Positions 1 through 4,570 of a DNA stretch of 5,350 nucleotides are shown here, in pieces. Where the stretch lies: positions 1-5,350 of the forward strand of contig DAOWFT010000134.1 in NCBI GenBank assembly GCA_030637845.1, in the 5' to 3' direction. The translations under genes were made by a program, and so were the position numbers. The notes beneath the pieces were generated by a model. That model searched no databases and had not been told where the DNA came from. It saw nothing but the letters and a program-made list of their open reading frames with translations. Position 1 is the first letter of the stretch. The number at the start of each line of letters is the position of its first letter. The stretch comes from Thalassospiraceae bacterium. GTDB taxonomy: Bacteria; Pseudomonadota; Alphaproteobacteria; Rhodospirillales; Magnetovibrionaceae.

Positions 1-245
1 GGCTTACCACGCCACATTACGGTAATTGCCTGGCCTTCTTCGATTGGCGAAAGGTCAACCTCGGTTGAAGAAAGCGCCAAAACATCCTTTGCCGGATTGA
101 TGGAATGGATAAACGGCCACATGGCCATTCCGACACCGGCCACACCAAGGGTACTTGTTGATATAAGTAAAAAATCACGCTTTGGGGCGTCTACAATTTC
201 ATCGGCGGTTGCCCCGGCGGGGGCGGTATTGGAGGTATCAGACAT
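1..245 (-). CDS. petA: Ubiquinol-cytochrome c reductase Rieske iron-sulfur subunit, N-terminal part (runs off left edge)
   Basis: This is the first 81 codons of the Rieske subunit of the cytochrome bc1 complex, which passes electrons from ubiquinol to cytochrome c1 on the periplasmic side of the inner membrane. The start is the ATG at 245-243, preceded by AGAAAGG at 259-253 with a 7-nt spacer. Visible in the protein: a hydrophilic leader of about 20 residues (MSDTSNTAPAG...), a Tat-like motif PKRDFL at residues 21-26, one hydrophobic helix at about 27-46 ending in WPFIHSINP, then KDVLALSSTEVDLSPIEEGQ and the start of the Rieske fold (ITVMWRGKP). This order is typical of alphaproteobacterial PetA, where the uncleaved Tat signal doubles as membrane anchor. 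The Cys-His cluster-binding loops lie outside the window, so cluster integrity cannot be judged. The first Tat arginine is replaced by lysine (K22). petB and petC are expected downstream, to the left, but are not seen. Confidence 0.93.
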   Translation of the reverse strand, partial: MSDTSNTAPAGATADEIVDAPKRDFLLISTSTLGVAGVGMAMWPFIHSINPAKDVLALSSTEVDLSPIEEGQAITVMWRGK

Positions 246-280
246 TCAGTTGCCTTTCTCTGCACTTTTTACCCGCTACG

Positions 281-295
281 CAGTCATGAGGACTG
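281..295 (-). other. Small perfect hairpin in the petA leader
   Basis: CAGTC (281-285) and GACTG (291-295) form a perfect 5-bp inverted repeat around a 5-nt loop. It lies 36 nt upstream of the petA start and would be in the petA 5' leader if transcription starts near 330. An overlapping alternative stem pairs GACT (295-298) with AGTC (303-306). It could be a weak mRNA structure or chance; no T-run follows in the direction of petA transcription, so it is not a terminator. Confidence 0.3.
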
Positions 296-338
296 ACTGG
301 CAAGTCGCCTACATTAATTACTGCTTTAGCTTTTTTTG

Positions 339-367
339 AGGATACCCGCAATGGAGTAACCCCCCAA
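339..367 (-). promoter_or_regulatory. Candidate sigma70-type promoter for petA
   Basis: Read on the minus strand, TTGGGG (367-362) as a -35 box and TATCCT (344-339) as a -10 box are separated by exactly 17 nt, which fits the housekeeping promoter spacing. Transcription would start near 330-333, giving a leader of roughly 85-90 nt. Both boxes are imperfect matches, and alphaproteobacterial promoters are hard to call by eye, so this is only the best-spaced candidate. The -35 box overlaps the left half of the dyad at 364-375. Confidence 0.28.
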
Positions 368-375
368 GGTCTTGG
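364..375. repeat. 12-bp dyad CCAAGgtCTTGG, possible operator
   Basis: CCAAG at 364-368 and CTTGG at 371-375 are perfect inverted halves separated by 2 nt. The dyad overlaps the candidate petA -35 box and abuts the extended -10 candidate for trmL, a position where a dimeric regulator could act on both genes. No known regulator motif is recognised; a 10-bp dyad can also occur by chance. Confidence 0.3.
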
Positions 376-381
376 TATAAA
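373..381 (+). promoter_or_regulatory. Candidate extended -10 promoter for trmL
   Basis: TGGTATAAA matches an extended -10 element (TGn followed by TATAAA) reading toward trmL. No good -35 box lies 17 nt upstream (GGAGTA at 353-358), which extended -10 promoters can tolerate. It would give a leader of about 100 nt. A competing -10 candidate is TATACT at 413-418 with TTGGAG at 388-393 as -35, but the 19-nt spacer is long. Confidence 0.25.
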
Positions 382-479
382 ACATTATTGGAGTTGGTAA
401 AAGTGAAAATATTATACTTGTCTAATGTATTCATATTACCAATAACCATTTGTAACTAAATAAATAATTTCATTAAGAT

Positions 480-483
480 AGGA
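480..483 (+). promoter_or_regulatory. Ribosome binding site supporting the TTG start of trmL
   Basis: AGGA at 480-483 lies 6 nt before TTG at 490-492. There is no in-frame ATG or GTG between the upstream stop (TAA at 457-459) and this TTG. The ATG at 483-485 is in another frame and gives only a 72-codon frame without family resemblance. Confidence 0.55.
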
Positions 484-489
484 TGCCCC

Positions 490-954
490 TTGATAAGAAT
501 AGCCCTTTTTCAGCCAGATATTCCGCAAAATACCGGCACAATTATACGCACCGCAGCCTGCTTGGGCGCGGGCGTGGACCTTATAGAGCCCCTGGGGTTT
601 GTTCTTTCAGACAGGCGCCTAAAGCGCGCGGGCATGGATTATGTGGAAATGGCCCATGTTGTACGCCATACATCATGGCAGGCCTTCACCCAGGCCCGTG
701 AACGTGAATGTGCGGGCAGGCTGGTTTTGCTCACCACCGGGGCCTGTGAGCCATACACCAGTTTTAACTTTGCCATGACCGACACCATATTATTGGGCTC
801 AGAAAGCTCCGGCGTGCCAGATGAGGTCCACAACCAAGCAGACGTCAGGCTGACAATCCCCATGTCGGGCGATGCCCGGTCATTGAATGTGGCCATAGCC
901 GGTGCGATGGTGCTGGGAGAGGCACTGCGACAAGTGTCGCTCCCCCATAAATAG
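490..954 (+). CDS. trmL: tRNA (cytidine(34)-2'-O)-methyltransferase, TrmL family
   Basis: A cytoplasmic SPOUT-class enzyme that, in E. coli, transfers a methyl group from S-adenosylmethionine to the 2'-O of the wobble nucleotide of two tRNA-Leu isoacceptors. The 154-residue length matches the family (E. coli TrmL is about 157). Family motifs in order are the N-terminal strand and loop FQPDIPQNTGTIIR (7-20), IEPLGF (32-37), the RLKRAGMDY region (43-51), the glycine-rich GSESSGVP (103-110), and IPMSGDARSLNVAIAGAM (123-140). The last two form the knotted cofactor site of SPOUT methyltransferases. It has no extra RNA-binding domain, as expected for this minimal type. Translation starts at TTG 490, chosen because the protein begins at the family's usual first strand (IRIALF) and AGGA precedes it. 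It is divergent from petA and convergent with actF, with only 13 nt between the stop codons. Substrate specificity is inferred from family, not from the sequence alone. Confidence 0.93.
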   Translation: MIRIALFQPDIPQNTGTIIRTAACLGAGVDLIEPLGFVLSDRRLKRAGMDYVEMAHVVRHTSWQAFTQARERECAGRLVLLTTGACEPYTSFNFAMTDTILLGSESSGVPDEVHNQADVRLTIPMSGDARSLNVAIAGAMVLGEALRQVSLPHK

Positions 955-967
955 GGTTTAAGATGAT

Positions 968-2008
968 CTAGGCATCGTGGCGAATAAGCCACCAGTGCAG
1001 CAACGCCCAGCCCACCGCCAGCCATGATATGGCAATAATCCCTGCCGTTACCGCAACATCAAACGTTGACGAAAGTGGTATATGGAAAAACTCCGACGGA
1101 ACCGATCCTGATACCCAGACGTAGCGTTCAATCCATGTGCCCAGAATGATGCAAAAACCAACGCTCATAATAATCGGCGGGCTGTGACGCATTTTCTTGA
1201 ACAGGAACAAAGTAAACGGAATGAAAAATTTCAACACAAGGAAGACCATTCCCAATGCCATATAGCCTTCGTCAATCATCCGCCAATAGCGTTCCATATC
1301 GGTCGGCAGGCGCCCGTACCACATAATCAAATACTGGGTGAAGTAGAAATAAACCCACATGATGCTCATGGCTAACATGAATTGTGCCATGTAATTGTAT
1401 ATTTTAGGATCAAACGCACGGGTTAAGCGCCCGGAACGATCAAGGAAGAAAAGCATTAATGTAAAGAAGCCTAAAAATCCATGAAACGCACTTTGTAATT
1501 GATATGCACCATAAGACGCGCTGTGCCATCCCGGTTGCAGGGTCATTTCAAAATCCCATGCAACCATGGTGCCGTAGATGATGTAGGCAAACGGCATGAT
1601 GACCGCCAGCTTGCCAAACATTTTCGGATTGTGCTTTTCGCTGTCGGCTTCGGAAACGTACTGGCAACGAATGGCGGCAACCGAAAGCCCGGCAACAATC
1701 AAGAAGCCGATTATCTCGCGCGCAACCAAAAATGAATAATTATGCCATCCCGGAAGGTGGGCCATTTCTTCGGCGCTCGAATTTTTAAGCCAGGGAAAGG
1801 TCATTTCCCCGTTTATCAAGAGGATAATAAGCAAAACAAAAGCAATTGGGAAAAGTGCCGTAACCGCACCGGAAAGAAAGCGAATTTGCATACGCCACTT
1901 GCCACCGGCAAGATGAAGGATAACCGGAAATAGCGCACCGCTGAGTGCCAGATAAAGAATGATTAGAAAATTTGTGGTCAATACCGACCAGCTGCCAAAT
2001 TCTTCCAT
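968..2008 (-). CDS. actF: Alternative complex III subunit ActF, NrfD-like integral membrane protein
   Basis: ActF is one of the two NrfD/PsrC-type membrane subunits of alternative complex III, which oxidises quinol in the inner membrane. The start is the ATG at 2008-2006, giving 346 residues: AAGGAG lies upstream and the ATG falls 4 nt after the actE stop. A longer frame from 2065 would overlap actE by 53 nt and add a non-hydrophobic stretch lacking family character. I see nine hydrophobic helices, at about 11-33, 43-65, 92-113, 132-150, 168-189, 205-229, 247-270, 277-297 and 318-341. Motifs shared with ActC are WDFEM...PGWH (151-162), MWYG followed by LP (229-235) and TWIERY (291-296). Bacteroidetes ActF proteins are longer, with about ten helices; the missing part appears to be the N-terminal helix. 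It is the last gene of the operon; trmL converges on it 13 nt downstream. Confidence 0.88.
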   Translation of the reverse strand: MEEFGSWSVLTTNFLIILYLALSGALFPVILHLAGGKWRMQIRFLSGAVTALFPIAFVLLIILLINGEMTFPWLKNSSAEEMAHLPGWHNYSFLVAREIIGFLIVAGLSVAAIRCQYVSEADSEKHNPKMFGKLAVIMPFAYIIYGTMVAWDFEMTLQPGWHSASYGAYQLQSAFHGFLGFFTLMLFFLDRSGRLTRAFDPKIYNYMAQFMLAMSIMWVYFYFTQYLIMWYGRLPTDMERYWRMIDEGYMALGMVFLVLKFFIPFTLFLFKKMRHSPPIIMSVGFCIILGTWIERYVWVSGSVPSEFFHIPLSSTFDVAVTAGIIAISWLAVGWALLHWWLIRHDA

Positions 2009-2012
2009 TATC

Positions 2013-2585
2013 TCAATTCTCCTTAGGCTCAGGCAAGGATTCAGCCATGCTGGCATCCTTTGCAAGTTGGCGAGTTATATAATTAACTACATGCCAGCGT
2101 TCTTCTACCGAAAGGTCGTTTGAGCCGCGTGCCTCGCCATTCATGTCGCCGGCCCGGCCATAGGGCGGCATAATTGCGCTACCAAAAGTAATGGTTCCGA
2201 AAATCCATCCTTCGGTGAAATCTTCCATGAAATCAGGGTCGGTTAAATCAGGCGCGCCGATTTTTTCCGCTACCGGGCTTTCGCCCCTGCCGGTAAGCCC
2301 GTGACAGGCGGCGCAATAGATACGAAAAAGATTGCGCCCCGTTGTTATGGACTTATCCGTTGCCTTTATAGGGTTGGCAATTTCTTCGGTGGCGTCGCGA
2401 TCGGCGTATTCGGTTGGGATGCCGGTTACGGGCACCGAACGGGACGGAAAGGGGGTGGCTTTTTCCTGTGGCTTTATTGATGGCTGGTTGACCATGTCTT
2501 TCGACCATGGCCAGGCATTTGCGTTATCAGCAGAAAACGCAATTACTAGCGCAGCCAGCAGCAATAATTTAAAAGGAGATTTCAT
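2013..2585 (-). CDS. actE: Alternative complex III subunit ActE, monohaem cytochrome c
   Basis: A 190-residue exported cytochrome c of alternative complex III that hands electrons onward on the periplasmic side. Residues 1-24 form a Sec signal peptide: K2/K6, hydrophobic LLLLAALVIAF, and a likely cleavage after ANA before WPW. Near the mature N-terminus is the family motif DMVNQPSIKPQE (30-41). The single haem-binding motif is C91-A-A-C94-H95, followed by GLTGRGES. M139 in AIMPPYG is the likely sixth haem ligand. The C-terminal helix ERWHVVNYITRQL (162-174) is typical of class I cytochromes c. There is no cysteine near the signal cleavage site, so no lipobox. The ATG overlaps the actD stop (ATGA at 2585-2582), with GAGGAG at 2599-2594 as ribosome binding site. 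A generic cytochrome c is the alternative reading, but the N-terminal motif and position between actD and actF decide it. Confidence 0.92.
   Translation of the reverse strand: MKSPFKLLLLAALVIAFSADNANAWPWSKDMVNQPSIKPQEKATPFPSRSVPVTGIPTEYADRDATEEIANPIKATDKSITTGRNLFRIYCAACHGLTGRGESPVAEKIGAPDLTDPDFMEDFTEGWIFGTITFGSAIMPPYGRAGDMNGEARGSNDLSVEERWHVVNYITRQLAKDASMAESLPEPKEN
2019..2024 (-). promoter_or_regulatory. Ribosome binding site that sets the actF start
   Basis: AAGGAG (2024-2019) is located within the last codons of actE and 10 nt before ATG 2008. It favours this ATG over the upstream in-frame ATG at 2065, which is buried inside actE. Confidence 0.7.
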
Positions 2586-3115
2586 TGTACGGTCTCCTCG
2601 AAAACATCGATTACCTTGTGTTTGGCAAATAGGTCGCGAACTTGTTGGCGCTGGGTGTCATCAACCATTTCAATAACAATCCCAATTTGATCAAGGCTAA
2701 CCGCCTTGTCATAAAAAGCCCCGCGCTTGCGCATTAGCCTTGCCCCAATTATGAAACCAGCAAACGTCGCCAGCACCCCAAACAAAATAAGCATTTCATA
2801 TGCCAGCACCAGATTTGACGGAATGGTTATTACCGGCTTGCCCCCTTGGGGCTGAACGGTAAAATTGGCCTGCGCCCCGGCAAGAAATAAAAACCCAAAG
2901 ACAAGACCGAACAACCCGCCGCCAAATGCCCACTTGGTAATATTGGTCGGCCTCTCACCCAGAACATCCTCAATTTCAGGATGTTCAATTGGTGATTTGA
3001 TGCGCACATCATCAACCGTAACGCCGGGCACTTCGTATTTGCGGATACCGGCAACCACTTCAAAGGCTTGTTCAAAATCGGCGAAAAGACCGAATATGCG
3101 ATGCTGTTGTGCCAT
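2582..3115 (-). CDS. actD: Alternative complex III subunit ActD (DUF3341 family)
   Basis: A 177-residue membrane subunit of alternative complex III with no known cofactor; in solved complexes it has a structural role beside the NrfD-type subunits. The N-terminal soluble domain begins IFGLFADFEQA (7-17), has VDDVRIKSP (34-42), and ends with a short HPEIEDVLGERPTNIT stretch. Two transmembrane helices follow at about 62-84 and 103-127, joined by a loop VQPQGGKPVITIPS (87-100). A C-terminal soluble part contains DKAVSLDQIGIVIEM (136-150). This two-helix hairpin between alpha/beta ends is the DUF3341 pattern. The start ATG 3115-3113 has GGGAGGG at 3131-3125, in the last codons of actC; the actC-actD gap is 3 nt and the stop overlaps the actE start by 4 nt, implying translational coupling. 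Confidence 0.92.
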   Translation of the reverse strand: MAQQHRIFGLFADFEQAFEVVAGIRKYEVPGVTVDDVRIKSPIEHPEIEDVLGERPTNITKWAFGGGLFGLVFGFLFLAGAQANFTVQPQGGKPVITIPSNLVLAYEMLILFGVLATFAGFIIGARLMRKRGAFYDKAVSLDQIGIVIEMVDDTQRQQVRDLFAKHKVIDVFEETVQ

Positions 3116-3118
3116 TGC

Positions 3119-4567
3119 CTATGACCCTCCCGCATTTGTTGAGCCGGCTTCTGCCGGTGTTGGTGCGCCTTCGTGCAGAACCATCATCTCATCCACATCT
3201 TCGTAGATTGTGCGTTTCCTATGGAAAACCATTTCCTTGACTTCGTACATGGAAACACAAGGGAATACCTTGATGAAAATAAGGAACAGCATTCCAAACC
3301 AGCCGAAGCTGCCGCCAACCATTGCCCACTCAACCCAGCCGGGCCACATAATGTTCCAGCCCCATGGGTGGTAACCAAGTGAAAGGGTCGGTGTAACAAT
3401 CATCCAGCGTTCCAGCCACATACCGACGTTAAGCAGAATTGAAACTACAAACAGTACCTTCATGTTGCGCCGCACCCATTTGGACAAAAGCGTGAACGGC
3501 AGGAACATACCAAAGGCAATCATGCCCCAGAAAAATGGTGCGTAGGGGCCAAAGGCTTTTGCCAGCAGGACTTCTTTTGACGGGATGTCGTGCCCGTACC
3601 AAACCGAAGCAAATTCAATCAGGTTGAGGTATGTCCAGACCATGGCAATAACGAACGTCAGCTTGGCGACCTTATCAAGGATGGGGAACGTCATGTATTC
3701 CTCAAACTTTAGGAAATAGCGAAGCAATATAAACAGCGTGATAATTGCCGCACAGCCGGAATAAAGCGCACCGGCCACAAAATATGGCGGGAAGGTGGTT
3801 ACGTGCCAACCGGGCATGATGGCCATTGCAAAATCCATGGAAACGATTGAATGAACCGAAACCGCCAGTGGAATAAGGAAGCAGGCAATCATCAAATAGG
3901 TGATACGGAAATTACGCCATTGCCTGTCATCGCCCTGCCAGCCAAGCGACAGCCAGGTGTATAGCTTTTTGCGCCAGCCTTTTGTGTTGTCGCGGCAAAT
4001 GGCTAAATCAGGGATCATGCCGATATAAAGAAACAAAACCGATGATGTCAGGTAGGCGGTAATGGCGAACGCATCCCAAATAAGCGGCGAGCGAAAGTTC
4101 GGCCATATTCCGCGATCGGTCATGTAGGGCATAACCCAGTAGAAGTTCCAGACCCGGCCCAGATGAATAACCGGGAAAATACCTGCGGTCATCAGCGAGA
4201 ACGTGGTCATGGCCTCGGCAAAGCGATAAATGGGCTTGCGCCAGTCGGCATGAACAAGATGCAAAATAGCAGAAAGCAACGTTCCCGAATGGCTCATGCC
4301 AATCCAGAAAACAAAGGTTGAAATATATAAATCCCACATATGCGAGTTGTTGAGCAGGGAAGGACCCATGCCATAAATGTATTGATAGACCTCGGCATAA
4401 ACCATGACGCTAAACAAGGCCACGGAAACAGCCATGGCAATCCAGTAACCACGGCGTGGATTTTCCATGGAACGTAAAACGTCCTGGTTAATTTTGGCCC
4501 AGGCGATATTTTCATCAATATCTTTGGTCTGGGTGTCGCTCAGGTGTTTCATTGCAGCATCGCTCAT
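3119..4567 (-). CDS. actC: Alternative complex III subunit ActC, NrfD-like quinol-oxidising membrane protein
   Basis: A 482-residue integral membrane protein of the NrfD/PsrC family, the partner of the ActB iron-sulfur domain and the likely place where quinol gives up electrons. Ten hydrophobic helices are visible at about 41-60, 80-105, 121-140, 162-185, 223-245, 260-285, 300-325, 342-362, 370-390 and 415-435, after a roughly 40-residue soluble N-terminus. Characteristic stretches are WIGMSHSGTLLSAIL (88-102), FPVIHLGR (131-138), WDAF (164-167), MDFAMAIMPGWH (244-255), SVWYGHDIP (321-329), NVGMWLERW (380-388) and the Trp-rich HPWGWNIMWPGWVEW (400-414). H135 and D165 are good candidates for the quinol pocket by analogy with the solved Flavobacterium complex. 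The length is normal for ActC. ATG 4567 is preceded by GGAGG (4580-4576, 8-nt spacer), embedded in the final codons of actB; the gap to actB is 3 nt. Confidence 0.95.
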   Translation of the reverse strand: MSDAAMKHLSDTQTKDIDENIAWAKINQDVLRSMENPRRGYWIAMAVSVALFSVMVYAEVYQYIYGMGPSLLNNSHMWDLYISTFVFWIGMSHSGTLLSAILHLVHADWRKPIYRFAEAMTTFSLMTAGIFPVIHLGRVWNFYWVMPYMTDRGIWPNFRSPLIWDAFAITAYLTSSVLFLYIGMIPDLAICRDNTKGWRKKLYTWLSLGWQGDDRQWRNFRITYLMIACFLIPLAVSVHSIVSMDFAMAIMPGWHVTTFPPYFVAGALYSGCAAIITLFILLRYFLKFEEYMTFPILDKVAKLTFVIAMVWTYLNLIEFASVWYGHDIPSKEVLLAKAFGPYAPFFWGMIAFGMFLPFTLLSKWVRRNMKVLFVVSILLNVGMWLERWMIVTPTLSLGYHPWGWNIMWPGWVEWAMVGGSFGWFGMLFLIFIKVFPCVSMYEVKEMVFHRKRTIYEDVDEMMVLHEGAPTPAEAGSTNAGGS

Positions 4568-4570
4568 GGT

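Larger units (their letters stand above)
246..489. other. Divergent intergenic region between petA and trmL
   Basis: These 244 bases hold no credible gene. They must carry the promoters for petA (leftward) and trmL (rightward). Positions 401-480 are about 81% A+T, clearly richer than the flanking genes, as expected of promoter DNA. Features that can be seen are a hairpin at 281-295, a run of seven T at 331-337, a run of six C at 360-365, a 12-bp dyad CCAAGgtCTTGG at 364-375, two direct copies of TTGGTA at 372-377 and 394-399, and an inverted copy TACCAA at 437-442. No tRNA or riboswitch pattern was recognised. Confidence 0.7.

Noticed and set aside
316..338. Possible intrinsic terminator before the T7 run at 331-337
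   Set aside because: Only a 3-bp GC/TA stem (GCT-tt-AGC) precedes the T-run, and no plus-strand gene ends upstream.
97..339. 80-codon plus-strand frame opposite the petA start
   Set aside because: It lies antisense to the clear Rieske N-terminus and ends in the spacer; composition and sequence look like a shadow.
483..701. ATG-initiated 72-codon frame at the trmL start
   Set aside because: It is out of frame with the conserved TrmL motifs, and its product (Arg/Pro/Gly-rich) resembles no protein; the TTG at 490 gives the family protein.
943..976. Weak stems CCC..GGG (about 943-956) and GATG..CATC (962-976) as a bidirectional terminator
   Set aside because: Stems of 3-4 bp, with no T-run on either strand, are too weak to call.
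639..1025. 128-codon minus-strand frame opposite trmL
   Set aside because: It overlaps trmL and the end of actF almost completely, shows no family resemblance, and both genes it shadows are well supported.
2009..2065. Longer actF from the ATG at 2065
   Set aside because: It would overlap actE by 53 nt and add a 19-residue stretch unlike ActF; a good ribosome binding site sits before the ATG at 2008.
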